This document shows, one piece after another, positions 1-10,443 of a DNA stretch of 64,000 nucleotides. The position numbers and the translations under genes were made by a program. How positions within the stretch are numbered: the stretch's first letter is position 1; the number at the start of each line of letters is the position of its first letter. The stretch is taken from positions 1,759,686 through 1,823,685 of the forward strand of contig NW_008705565.1 in assembly GCF_000186865.1 (NCBI RefSeq), read 5' to 3'. Below the pieces are notes generated by a model that worked only from the letters and a program-made list of their open reading frames with translations, did not search any database and was not told the origin of the DNA. Origin of the DNA: Aureococcus anophagefferens (Eukaryota; Sar; Pelagophyceae; Pelagomonadales; Pelagomonadaceae).

Positions 1-1
1 G

Positions 2-409
2 GTCGAGCAGTTCTTCCTGGAGGCGCTCGAGGACGTCAAGGCGAACATCGTCAAGCAGCGCCAGGAGCGCTACCGCGCGGACATGGCCGAGTACCGCACG
101 CAGATGCGCACCGCGACGCTCGGCGACGGCACGGCCAAGTTCCCGAAGATCCGCGCGCTCCAGGCGGGCAAGGACGTCGACGGCATGGGCCCGCCGGCGC
201 CGGGCACCATGCCCCACAACTTGTCGGCGAAGGTCCAGCTCAAGGACCTCACCCTGGAGGACCGGGAGCACGTCCTCCGGCTCCTCTTCGCGAAGATCAA
301 CGCGGTCCACGGCAACGTCTCGAGCCTCCCGCCCCACGACCTGGAGAACAACGAGCGCACCTTCCTGACCAACTCCGCGCCCACGGGCGGCGGCGACGGG
401 GGGATGTAA
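2..409 (+). CDS. BBOF1-like basal-body/cilium protein, C-terminal part
   Basis: Open in frame from base 2 to the stop at 407-409; the 5' part lies outside the window. The roughly 135 visible residues begin with a charged helix (FFLEALEDVKANIVKQRQER) and carry a conserved block ending in VLRLLFAKIN, followed by a disordered glycine-rich tail. Both blocks resemble, from memory, the C-terminal part of basal body-orientation factor 1 (CCDC176), a coiled-coil protein of motile-cilium basal bodies. If right, the organism keeps flagellar genes. The match rests on short motifs only; another ciliary coiled-coil protein is possible. Confidence 0.55.
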   Translation, partial: VEQFFLEALEDVKANIVKQRQERYRADMAEYRTQMRTATLGDGTAKFPKIRALQAGKDVDGMGPPAPGTMPHNLSAKVQLKDLTLEDREHVLRLLFAKINAVHGNVSSLPPHDLENNERTFLTNSAPTGGGDGGM

Positions 410-636
410 GCGTGGTTCGCGGAGGAAGGGGCCGATGCAGACGTCGAGGCTACGTCGATGCAGGCCTCGATGCCCGCCGCCCGCCGCGGTCGCGGCGGCG
501 GAGCTGGCGTCGGAGCCGAGCACTCGGGAGTGGTGGTCGCCCTTGAAGCATCCGCCTCCCGTCGACGCTAAAACAAGCCGGCCGGGCGACGCGCTCTCTG
601 CCACCGTCCGAGCGCGGGTGCCGCGCGGGGACGGGG

Positions 637-1506
637 ATGGCGGACGTCGACATGATGGACATTACGTCGGAAAGCGGACACGCGGGCGGCGCCCCGCGGG
701 CCCCGGAGCCGTTTTTCAACAACGGGCTGCACAAAGACCACTTTCGGGAAAGCCCGATGGCGATGGACGACGCGCCGCCGTGCCCCTGCGACACGAGCCA
801 CGTCGAGGAAGGCTGCTACTGCCCTAGTGACGTTTTCAAGGGTGCGGCCCACCTCGCGCCCGCGGCGCTCGAGAGGCGACCGGGGTCGCCGGCGATGCCG
901 CCGCGCGCAAACTTGGAGCCGTGGGTGGCGCCCCCCGCGGCGCCCGCGGCGCCCGAAGTGCCCTGGGCGGCCCGCACGGCGCCCCCGGCGCCCCCGGCGC
1001 CCCCGTGCCCGTGCGCCACGTCGCACGTGGAGCCGGATTGTTTTTGCCCCGAGGGCGGCGCGTCGGATCCGTTCGCCGAGGCCGACGCGGCCGCCGGCGA
1101 CGCCGACGCGATGGCCTGCGACTCGCGCTGCGACGCCTGCCCCTGGTGCGGCGACGTGTGCGACGACCCGGACTGCGCCGAGTGCGCCGTCTGGCGGCGG
1201 CGGCCCCGGCCCCGCGCGCGGAGCCAGGCCGTCTACACGCTGTGCGAGATCCGGAGGCACTGCACGGCCGAGTCCTGCTGGCTCGTCGCCGGCCGCGACG
1301 TCTTCGACGCGACGCCCTTCCTCTCGCGCCACCCGGCGGGGACCAAGTCGATCGTGCGCGTCTCCGGCGGCCGCGACTGCACCGAGGACCTCGGCTTCCA
1401 CTCGGGCAAGGCGCAGAAGCTGTGGCAGCAGCACAAGATCGGCCGCCTCGTCGCCTGCCCCTGCGAGAAGAGCAAGGACGACCCGCGCGGCTGCGCCCTG
1501 AGCTGA
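637..1506 (+). CDS. Cys-rich protein with C-terminal cytochrome b5-like domain
   Basis: Intronless, 289 residues. The C-terminal ~90 residues form a cytochrome b5-like haem-binding domain: CWLVAGRDVFDATPFLSRHP with His232 in an HPAG motif (classical HPGG) and a second candidate haem ligand His255 in GFHSGKA, 23 residues later as expected for the fold. Two short near-repeats, CPCDTSHVEEGCYCP near residue 49 and CPCATSHVEPDCFCP near residue 123, precede it, and further CxxC pairs (CDACPWCGDVC) lie between. There is no signal peptide or membrane anchor, so a soluble electron-transfer or metal-binding role is likely. The partner enzyme is unknown. Confidence 0.75.
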   Translation: MADVDMMDITSESGHAGGAPRAPEPFFNNGLHKDHFRESPMAMDDAPPCPCDTSHVEEGCYCPSDVFKGAAHLAPAALERRPGSPAMPPRANLEPWVAPPAAPAAPEVPWAARTAPPAPPAPPCPCATSHVEPDCFCPEGGASDPFAEADAAAGDADAMACDSRCDACPWCGDVCDDPDCAECAVWRRRPRPRARSQAVYTLCEIRRHCTAESCWLVAGRDVFDATPFLSRHPAGTKSIVRVSGGRDCTEDLGFHSGKAQKLWQQHKIGRLVACPCEKSKDDPRGCALS

Positions 1507-1649
1507 GGACGCCGCGCGCGAGCGCGCCCCGATAATCGGAATCGTCAAACACCCGGATTTCCGCCGGTGGCGCGAGCGACATGTGGGAACACAGCAGGTC
1601 TGATTACTCGAGCCGCGGGGGTGCCCCCCGCGGGAAGCGGACCGGTCGA

Positions 1650-2480
1650 TCACGCGACGAGCGCCGCGCAGAGTTTGGGGAGGAGGAGGCAGGCGAAGCC
1701 GACGCTCGCGGACTCGAGGGCGTGGCGCGTGTAGGCGAGGCGGGAGAAGGAGGCCCGCCAGCCGCCCGTCCAGGCGAGGGCCGCCGTCGCGGCCGCGAAG
1801 GTCGCGAACGACGCGGCGCCGGCCGGCGACGAGCCGTCGAGCGACGCGCCGTAGGCGCCCCCGGCGACCGCCGGCGCGCAGGCGGCGGCCAGTCCCCCGC
1901 AGCAGAGGGGCAGGGCCGCGCCGAGGGCCACGCAGGCCGCGAGCTGCGCGCACTGCGCGCCGGGATTCGCGGCGGGCTCGAACATGCGGAGCTCCTCGGT
2001 CATCATGAGGTTCACGAAGAAGGCCTTGTAGTCGCTCAGGGTCGCGATGACGCGCTCGGCGTCGGGCCGCGCCAGGCCCTTGAACATCCACAACCCGACC
2101 ATCTCCTCGCGCTCGCCCTTGGCGTAGTTGTCGAGCTCCCAGGTTTCCCTGCCGTGTTCGCGGGTGTAGTGCCGCGCGTACCAGAGCCGCGCCGTGGCCT
2201 CGCGCAGGCCGTAGGCCAGGGCCAGCGTCAGGGCGAGCGAGAGGAGGCGGGGGCGGGAGACGTCGCCGCCGAGGGCGGACTCGAGCACGATCGCCGCGCA
2301 CAGGCCGACCTGCGCCGCGTCGACGCGGCGGTAGCACGCCTCCGCGTGGGCGCCGCTGTTGTGGCCGTCCTCCTCCCAGTCCTTGAGCGTCGCGTCGTGG
2401 GCGATCTGGCTCGCGGCGCTGTCCTTCTCGTCGAAGGCCTCGCGCGTCTTCTTGACGCGGGCGAGCGTCGGGCTCTCCAT
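1650..2480 (-). CDS. VIT1/CCC1-family vacuolar iron/manganese transporter-like protein
   Basis: 276 residues from the ATG at 2480; an upstream in-frame ATG at 2588 would add a low-complexity extension. After a soluble N-terminus there is a hydrophobic segment (VGLCAAIVLESALGG), then a charged block (EREEMVGLWMFKGL and the LMMTEELRM region) that matches the cytoplasmic metal-binding domain between TM2 and TM3 of VIT/CCC1 proteins. Three more hydrophobic segments follow to the C-terminus. Family members move Fe2+ or Mn2+ into vacuoles. Glutamates and methionines typical of the metal-binding domain are present, but transport substrate cannot be told from sequence. Confidence 0.75.
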   Translation of the reverse strand: MESPTLARVKKTREAFDEKDSAASQIAHDATLKDWEEDGHNSGAHAEACYRRVDAAQVGLCAAIVLESALGGDVSRPRLLSLALTLALAYGLREATARLWYARHYTREHGRETWELDNYAKGEREEMVGLWMFKGLARPDAERVIATLSDYKAFFVNLMMTEELRMFEPAANPGAQCAQLAACVALGAALPLCCGGLAAACAPAVAGGAYGASLDGSSPAGAASFATFAAATAALAWTGGWRASFSRLAYTRHALESASVGFACLLLPKLCAALVA

Positions 2481-2708
2481 CGATGTGCGCGGCGGGGGTG
2501 ACTTTGCGTCGCGGACGCGCGGTGCGTGCTGTTGGCGGTGTAGCGGTGGTCGGCGGACGCGAACCGGCGCGGGCGACGGCGGCCGCAAAAGAGGGGCACG
2601 AGGCTCGCGCCTTGAGCTGCTGCCAATCGATGCGAACCCGCACTTGAAGCTACGTTGCAGGCCAGACGCCTCGCGCGTCCATCGCGCTTACTTCCTATCC
2701 ACCCACCC

Positions 2709-5700
2709 CTACATGCGGAAGACGCCGCGGCCGAGGTCGCCGCGCTCCTTCCCCGACACGACCTTCAGCGCCTTGGCCAGCACCGCGCGCGTGTCCTTGG
2801 GGTCGATGACGCCGTCGTCCCAGAGGCGCGCCGTCGCGTAGTAGGGGCTCGCCTGGGCCTCGAAGGAGTCCTGGACGGGCCGCTTGAACGCCGCCGCCGC
2901 GTCGTCGTCGAGCGGGGCCTCGCCCGCGGCGGCGAGGGCCGCCTGCTTCACCGTCAGGAGCGTGTCCGCGGCCTGGGCCGCGCCCATGACGCCGATGCGC
3001 GAGTTCGGGTACGAGAAGAGGAAGTCGGGCTCGAAGGCCCGGCCGCACATGCCGTAGTTGCCCGCGCCGTGGCTGCCGCCGACGAGGAGCGTGATCTTGG
3101 GCACGTTGGCGCCTACCGAGCATGACGGTGACGATTGCTCACTGTTTTCCCACCCCAAATCTCTCGAACATCGTCGCGGCCGCGGGACGCCGGTCGGCGC
3201 AGGACACGGCCGCGACGAGCTTCGCGCCGTCGCGCGCGATGCCGCCCTTCTCGGCGACGGACCCCACGGAGAAGCCCGTGATGTTCTGGAGGAAGAGCAC
3301 GGGCACGCCCCGCTGGCTGCAGAGCTCGACGAAGTGGGCGCCCTTCTGGGACGCCTTCGAGTCGAGCACGCCGCCGTTCGCGAGCACGCCGACGCGGCGG
3401 CCGTCGACGCGGCCGAAGCCGCAGACGAGCGTCGGCCCGTAGAGCGCCTTGAACTCGGAGAAGCGGCTCCCGTCGAGCACGCGCGCCAGCAGCTCGCGCG
3501 GGTCGTAGAGCTGGGCGTTGTCCGTCGGCAGCACGCCGTAGATCGACTCCGCGGCGTACGCGGGCTTCTCGCCCGCGGCGTCGTCCGCGGCGGCGGCGCC
3601 CGGCGCGGCGTCGACCAAGTTGTGCACGAGCTCGCGGCACTTGAGCAGGGCGTCGTCCTCGTCGTCCGCCGCGTGGTCCACGACGCCGCTGTGGACCGCG
3701 TGCGTGTCCGCGCCGCCGAGCGATTCCGCGGAGATCTCCTCGCCCGTCGCCGCCTTGACGAGCGGCGGCCCCGCGAGGAAGATCGTGCCGTTGCCGCGCA
3801 CGATGATCGCCTCGTCGGACATGGCCGGCTGGTAGGCGCCGCCGGCCGTGCAGGACCCGAGCACGCAGGCGACCTGGGGGACGCGCTTCGCCGACATGCG
3901 GGCCTGGTTGTAGAAGATGCGGCCGAAGTGGTCCTTGTCCGGGAAGATCTCGTCCTGGAGCGGCAGGAAGGCGCCGCCGCTGTCGACGAGGTAGACGCAG
4001 GGCAGCTTCAGCGCCTCGGCGACGGCCTGGGCGCGCAGGTGCTTCTTGACGGTCACGGGGTGGTACGTGCCGCCCTTGATCGTCGCGTCGTTCGCGACGA
4101 AGACGCAGTCGCGGCCCCGCACGGGGCCGATCGCCGTGACGATGCCGCCGGACGCGACGGCGCCGCCGTACATGCCGTCGGCGGCCAGGGGCGACAGCTC
4201 GAGGACGTCCGCGCCGGCGTCGCAGATCGCGGCGATGCGCTCGCGCGGCAGCCGCTTGCCGCGCGACCGGTGCCGCGCGACGCTCTTCGCGCGGCCGCCC
4301 TCGGCCAGCGCGCCGTGCTTCTCCCGGAGCTCGGCGGCCAGGGCGCGGTGGTGCGCGACGCGCTCCCGGTAGGCGTCGCCGTTCTCGTCGAGCTGCGACT
4401 CCAGGACCGGGAGCTCCGAGAACGCCGCGTCGGCCGCCGCGGAGTCCAAGGCGCCGACGTCGGGCCCGCCGGGCCGCCAGCAGCGCGCGAGCGCCGCGAG
4501 CTCCGCGTCGCTCGGCGCGTAGTCGGCGCTCGCGACGGCGTCGACCTTCTCGCGGCGCGTCCGCTTGAGGTCCGCGGCCGGCCCCGTCGCGCGCTTCCGC
4601 GCGTACTTGCCCGACGTCAGCGCCAGCGTCTGCGCCTGGTCCACCTGGTCGCCGACGCGCACGAGCACGTCGTCGACAAAACCCGACACCTCGGACTTGA
4701 TCTCCATTTCGAGCTTCATGAACGACAGGACGACGACCGCGTCGCCGCGCGCGACGGCGTCGCCCGCCCGCTTCAGGACCGCGACGACGGCGCCGGCCGA
4801 CGGCGCCGCCAGGGGGCGCCCCGCCACGTCCACGGCCGTCGCCTCGTCGACGTCGTCGTCGGCGGCGTCCAGCACCTTCTCCAGGAAGCCCGTCGTGATG
4901 GCGTCGTCGGCCATGCGCGCGTGGTCGAGGATCGCCGCGTGCTCGTCCAGGTTCGTGTTCACGCCCTCGATGACGTAGTTCGCGACGGCGTCCCGCGTCT
5001 TGGCGACGAGCGCGGCGAAGGGCTCGGCCGCGGGCACGGTCGTGCAGAGCTTGGCCATCAGCGGATCGTAGAGCGTCGACGGCGCGTCGCCGGGCCGCCA
5101 GGGGTCGCCCGCGGCGTCGACGCGGTGGCCGGCGGGCTCGTCGTAGGCCGTCAGGACGCCCGTGTGCTCGGGCTTCGTCGGCGGCGCGACGGAGACGCGG
5201 CACTGCATGGCCCAGTGTTTGGCCTCGACGGCCGACTGGGGAAAGACGGCGCCGACGTCGCCCCGGGCCGCGATGGCCGCGAGCGTCTCGCCCCGGGCGA
5301 CGCGCAGCTGACAGCGCACGAGGTCGACGCCCGTCGTGAGCTCCGTGACCGTGTGCTCGACCTGGATGCGCGGGTTGACCTCCATGAAGAACGCCCGCGA
5401 GGTCGCGTCGTCGAGGCGCCCGCGGACGAGGAACTCGACGGTGCCCGCGTTGGCGTAGCCCGCGGCCCGCGTCAGGTCCAGGGCGCTCGACGTGAGCGTG
5501 CTCCGCAGCTCCTCGCACAGGTCGCGCGGCGGGCTCCACTCGACGACCTTCTGGTTCCGCCGCTGCACGGAGCAGTCGCGCTCGAAGAGGTGGACGCCGT
5601 CGCCGTGCGCGTCCCAGAGCACCTGGACCTCGAGGTGCTTGGCGTCCTCGACGAACTCCTCGACGAAGACGCGCGAGTCCCCGAAGGCCGCCGCGGCCTC

Positions 5701-6339
5701 GCTCGAGCAGCGCGCGAAGTTCGGCGCGACCTCGGCCATGGACCGGCAGACGCGCATGCCCCGGCCGCCGCCGCCGGACGCGGCCTTGAGCATGACGGGG
5801 AACTCCAGGCCCTCCGCGGCGAGCCAGGCCTCGACGTCGGCGCCCGCGGCGAAGGCGTCGCCCTCGCCGCTGCCCCTGGCGACGGGCACGCCGAGGTCCG
5901 TCGCCAGCGCGCGCGCGGTGACCTTGTCGCCGAAGGTGTCGATGGCCGCCGCCGACGGCCCGACGAAGACGAGGCCGTTCGCCGCGCAGGCCCCCGCGAG
6001 GGCCGCGGACTCGCTCAGGAAGCCGTAGCCGGGGTGCACCGCGCCCGCGCCGGACGCGAGCGCCGCGGCGACGATGCCGTCGACGTCCAGGTAGGGCGCG
6101 ATGGGCCCGCCCTCGGACCCGCCGCTCGACGACTCGTGGCCGATGACGACGGACGTCGTCGCCGCGGCGACGTGCGCCGAGTTAGCGTCCTCGCGCGCGC
6201 ACACGGCGACGCTCTCGAGGCCTTCCGCCGCGCACGCGCGCATGATGCGGAGGGCAATTTCGCCGCGATTGGCCACGAGCACGCGGCCGAAGGACGCACT
6301 GCGGCGCGTGTTAGCGCCGCGGCGCAGCACTGCGCGCAT
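2709..6339 (-). CDS. MCCA-MCCB fusion: Fused methylcrotonyl-CoA carboxylase (biotin carboxylase-BCCP-carboxyltransferase)
   Basis: One polypeptide of about 1180 residues carries both subunits of 3-methylcrotonyl-CoA carboxylase, the mitochondrial leucine-degradation enzyme. Order: Arg-rich mitochondrial-type leader; biotin carboxylase (RVLVANRGEIALRIM, GGGGRGMR, EVNPRIQVEHTV); biotinyl domain with biotin lysine in SFMKLEMEI; linker; carboxyltransferase (GSCTAGGAYQPAMSDE, GTIFLAGPPLVKAATGEE, GSHGAGNYGMCGRAF). The CT motifs fit MCC-beta better than propionyl-CoA carboxylase. Exons are 3201-6339 and 2709-3112. The 88-bp intron uses a GC donor; joining at VSCA-NVPKIT reproduces the family sequence without a gap. 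The ATG at 6339 is chosen because it precedes the leader. Two separate genes encode these subunits in most eukaryotes. Confidence 0.9.
3113..3200 (-). mobile_element. Short introner-like intron in the MCC fusion gene
   Basis: 88-bp GC-AG intron. The first 8 intron bases (GCGCCGAC) and the first 8 bases of the next exon (GCGCCAAC) agree at 7 of 8 positions, as expected for a target-site duplication. The interior (GTCCCGCGG, TTCGAGAGATTTGGGG, AATCGTCACCG, ending GGTAG) is shared with introns at 26662-26734, 54954-55028 and partly 17658-17740, so these form one dispersed family of about 73-88 bp. Confidence 0.75.
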
Positions 6340-6438
6340 CGATGCACTGCGCGCATAGATTAGGTGGACTCCCATGCTCTGAATTCTGTGGCAATCAATC
6401 CGCTCGCTCATTGGCCGATTTTCGGCCGCCGCAACCAA

Positions 6439-6449
6439 CACGTGACGTC
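6439..6449 (-). promoter_or_regulatory. Possible G-box/CRE-like site upstream of the MCC fusion
   Basis: CACGTG overlapping TGACGTC, about 100 bp upstream of the MCC start codon in the 281-bp gap to NAT10; an ATTGG (reverse CCAAT) lies nearby at about 6410. Both are classic bZIP/bHLH and NF-Y target words. Only the motif match supports this. Confidence 0.25.
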
Positions 6450-6620
6450 GCCGTAGGCTCGCCGTCTCCTCCTACAATAGTAACCAGCAGCGACCAACGT
6501 CGCCTACTCGCCCGCAAGACCATTCTCTGCCCGAAGCCGGTCCGGGCAGGGACTTTCGTGGCGTATGGAGAAAAGACGGAGACATCCCCCCCAAAAATTC
6601 AAAAAAGCACACACCTCCTT

Positions 6621-9600
6621 TTACGCGCCCCGCATCTTCTTCTTCTTGCCGCCGCCGCCGTCGCGCTTCTGCTTCTTCGCCTTCTTCGGCGAGGCGGCGG
6701 GCTCGTCGCCGCCGCGCGCGCGCGGCGCCTTGGTCGAGGGCACCTGGACGAGCGCGCCGTCGCGGAGGCCGCCGTCGGCGGCGCGCGCGAGGGCCGCGGC
6801 CGTCGCGTCGTCGATGGCGAAGTCGTCGCCCGCGTCCTCGAGGGCGTCGAGGAGCGACGGCCCGGACCGCGCGGGCGCCGCCGCCGCCGCCGCGTCGTCC
6901 GCGGCCGCGCGCTGCTCGTCGTCGAGCGACGTGGCCACGGGCGTGAGCTTGGCCGCGCGCGCCTCGCGGCGCGCGGCGTCCTGCTTGCCCAGGCCCAGCT
7001 CGACGTCGCGCACGTGGGCCTCGCGGACGCCGCGGATCGCGGCCGAGAACTTGCGCACGGCCTTGTTGTAGAGCGCCAAAGCCTGCGACACGGGCAGGTT
7101 GAGCTCCGAGGCCACGTCGGCGACGTCCTTGCGCTGGAGGCTCAGGCCGAGCACGATGGCGGCCTGGAGCAGCGAGAGCTTGACGCCCGCGAGCTTGCCC
7201 GCGAAGCAGAGCTCGCCGAGCCGCGGCAGGAGGTCGCTGATGAGGTGGTGGTCCACCATGTTCTTCGCGTAGAGGTCCAGGCGGTCGAGGTCGTGGGCCG
7301 TGAACGCGTAGCCGAGCTCCGCGGCCCCCGCCGCGGGCGGCAGAGACCGGCCGCCGCCGTCGCCGCCGAAGACGCGCGCGTTGAGGACCGAGGACGCATC
7401 GCGCGCGCCCAGGAGGCCGAGGCTCAGGGACAGGGGGAAGGCGTGGAAGCACGGCGCGCCGAGCAGCGCGCCGACGCGCCGCCGGAAGTCGTCGACGAAG
7501 GCGTCGGACCAGCCGGCCTGGACGCCCGCCGCGGACCGGATCTCCCGCAGGACGATGGCCGTGTGCTCGCCCGTGACGTCGTTCGCCGTCTGCCGCACGT
7601 AGCAGGGCCGCATGCCGAGCTTGCCCCAGAACTCGAAGAGGCCCTCCGTGAGTCCGAAGGACGCGCCGACCCACTGGAGCGCCGGCGCGGCCTTGGCACC
7701 CACGGGCGCCAGCAGCGGCGGCAGCTTCGACCGCGGCTTCAGCTCCTCCTTCCGGAGGCTCTTCATCCGCGCGATCTCGCCCCGGTCGTCGTCCGACGCG
7801 TCGTCGTCCGACGCGTCGTCGTCGTCCTCCGCCGCCGCCGCCTCGTCCTCGTCCTCGTCGTCGTCGTCGTCCTCCATGCCCTCGTCGAGGTCGCCCTCGA
7901 AGTACTTGACCAGGTCCGCGAGCGCCTTGGCGCCGTAGCCCATGCGCTGCGCGTCGGGATGCGTCGCCACCCGGACGACGCGCGCGCCCGACAGCTTCGC
8001 GAAGCTCGGGTCGCAGAACTGCTGTGACAGCGTCCAGGGCACGAGGTCGCCCGCCGCGCGCTCGCCGCGCGCGAGCGCGCCCCGGACGACGTCCGCGGCG
8101 ATGAGCCCCTCGAGCGCGACCTGGACGACGACGAGCACGTCCGGCAGCGTCCCCGGCGGCGCGGCCTCGTCGACGGGGCCCAGGAGCACGTAGAGCCGGT
8201 GCGCCGGCGCGTCGCTCAACAATTGCAGGTCGTTGGGCTGGTTCTTGTAGTGCGCCGCGGTGTAGAGCGCCATGACGCGCTGGAGGAACCGCTCGCTGAG
8301 CGCGTGGTAGGAGAAGAGCGCGTCGCGGTCGACCTCGTACAGCCCGCAGGCCGCGGGCGCCGGCAGGCCCCGGCTCAGCGCGAAGCAGCCGCGCTTCGGC
8401 GAGTCGAGGCAGAGCGCGCGGTGCAACCAGGCCTCGACGTCGTCGCCCGCCGCGTAGCGGATCGGCGCCTCGAGCGCGAGCTCCCGCAGGGACTTGGCGC
8501 CGCCGGCGTCGCTCGCGCCCTTGGCGGCGGCGGAGGCCTCGGCCCAGCGCGCCTCGTGGAGCTTGAGGTCGCCCTTCTTCGCGTGCGCGACGCCCCGCAC
8601 GCCGTCCGCCGCGTCCGCCGCGGCTTCCGTGACCGCGCGGCGCGCGTGCTGCGCGCGGAGCTGGGCGATGAGCTTGAGCTGGAGCGCGCGGCCCGTGCCC
8701 TCGTAGCCCGTCACCGTCGACGCGAGGAAGACGACGTAGGGCCCGAGGAGCTTCTTGACCGTCGGCAGCGGCAGCGCGGCGGCCTCGTCGATGACGAGCA
8801 GCTCCGCGTGGCTCAGCTTCTCCGGGTCGCCGGGCGACACGTACTGGACGACCTGGCGCGTCGTCCGCTCGCCGCCGTCCTTCTTCGTGTAGACGTTGAC
8901 GCGCACGGGCACGTCGTCGCCCCCGTCGGTGCGGTGCTTGAGGACCTCGTAGTCGCCGTGCTCCGAATAATGTAAAGCCTCGAGCCCCACGAGCAGGAAC
9001 TCGAAGACCGTGCCCACGTTCTCCGGCGACGGGGCCGTGACCTACGGCGTCGGGGGGTCGCGTTCCGGACGGACGCGTCGCGTCGTTCCGACCGCGGCGA
9101 CCGGGGGCGACTCAGAGGTAGTGACAAGTGATGCGTTCTCTCCAGCGACGGATCTCGGAAGGTAAAGCGAATCAAACTTTCGTCATCGTCTAAAAAAACG
9201 GAAAGACCGGCGGACGCGGGCGACGCGCGAAGACGGACGCGTATCCCGTCGCGACGGCGGCCGCGAGGCACAGGCCGAGCGCGGCGGACTTGCCGCGGCC
9301 GCGCGGCGCCGTGAGCGTCGTCACGGACCGCGCGCGGCGCTCCGCGAGGGCGTCGATGAAGGCGAGCACCGCGCGCGCCTGGTCGAGCGTCCGCGCCTTG
9401 GCGACGAGCTCGCCCGCCGGCGGCGCGTCCGCGAGCGTCGCCGCCAGGTCCTCGATCTCGGCCCTGACGGCCGCCGACGGCGGCGGCGGCGCGTCCGGCG
9501 GCGCGTCCTCGAAGCGGGCGACGTGCTTGCGGCTCAGGGGCAGCACGTTGAGCTCGTCGTCGAGGACGAGGCACCGCCGGCAGTCCGCGAGGCTCAGGAT

Positions 9601-10161
9601 GAAGCGCTCGTTGAAGCGCGGCACGCACTCGCCGCGCGTCGCCGAGCCCCGGAAGCGCGCGTGCACGTCCATGGACATGGCGTAGAGCTGCTTGAGCGAC
9701 GTGACGGTCCGGAGCAGCACGACGACGAGGCCGCCGCCCTCGACGGTCTCGATCGTCCGCGCGAGCAGGTTCGGCGTCAGCGCCTCGAAGTCCTGGAGCA
9801 CGAGCGTGCCGTAGGTCGCGCCGAGGATCTTGTGCGTGTCCCGGTAGTAGCACCAGCGGATGTCCGTCTGCGAGATGAAGAGCTCGAAGGGTTCGTCCGT
9901 CGCGTCGTGCAGCCCGCGCGCGATCTGCTTCTTGATCGCCTTCATGCGCTTCTTGCGGTGCGTGCTGAAGCCGAGCTCCTTCTTGTAGCACCAGAGCACC
10001 GACGGCCGCGCGCGCACGCGCGCCTTGCTCAGGATCGCGTGCAGGTTCACGACCTGGTCCTTGCCGTAGTCGCCGACGAGCACGACGAGCGACCGCTGCT
10101 CCAGGGCCACGCCCTCCTCGATGAAGCGCCGCACGCGCTCGTCGACGCGCTTGCGCACCAT
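6621..10161 (-). CDS. NAT10: RNA cytidine acetyltransferase NAT10/Kre33
   Basis: About 1117 residues in two exons (9229-10161 and 6621-9041). Family enzymes make N4-acetylcytidine in 18S rRNA and tRNA in the nucleolus, using ATP and acetyl-CoA. N-terminal domain starts MVRKRVDERVRRFIEEGV; Walker A GRGKSAALG near residue 290; SPSPEN and DEAAALPLP helicase-type motifs in exon 2; GNAT domain with VATHPDAQRMGYG; an acidic run near residue 760; C-terminal lysine-rich tail (KKAKKQKR, GGGKKKK) fitting nucleolar localisation. Splice sites were placed so that GYASVF-VTAPSPEN matches the family without a gap. That requires a GC donor at 9228; a GT donor six bases upstream would remove two conserved residues. 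Confidence 0.93.
9042..9228 (-). other. Intron of NAT10 (187 bp)
   Basis: Interrupts the conserved helicase region; in-frame stops occur in it. Its size is like the 203-bp introners, but it has no clear CTGTGTGG termini, and the 8-mers at the two splice sites match poorly. It may be an older or different element. Confidence 0.7.
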
Positions 10162-10443
10162 CGTCGCTGCGTGTGCTGCTACGGCGGCGCGCGTGCAAGG
10201 CGTGCCCCGGCGCTCGACGGCGTCGCAGTCGGTGGTCGAGCTTTGATCGATCGCCCGTTTTCGCAGCCTCTTGCCGCCTCTTGCCGTCCCACGCCTCGGC
10301 ACTCGAGCTCAGTACGCCTCAACCCCGCCAACGCGCCGGGCCGCTCCTTACCCGGTCCTTCGCGCGCGGGAAAAGGGCCGGGGGGATAATACTCGGCGGA
10401 AGACCGTGCGGTGATGGCGGCCGCGGCACACGCACGGTAAAAT

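Noticed and set aside
568..2643. Very long minus-strand ORF (about 690 codons) over the cytochrome b5 and iron-transporter genes
   Set aside because: Arg/Ala/Gly/Pro-rich translation typical of a shadow frame in GC-rich DNA; it covers two recognisable genes in other frames.
3058..6363. 1101-codon plus-strand ORF opposite the MCC gene
   Set aside because: Exact antisense shadow of a highly conserved enzyme; no domain and extreme Arg/Asp/Val bias.
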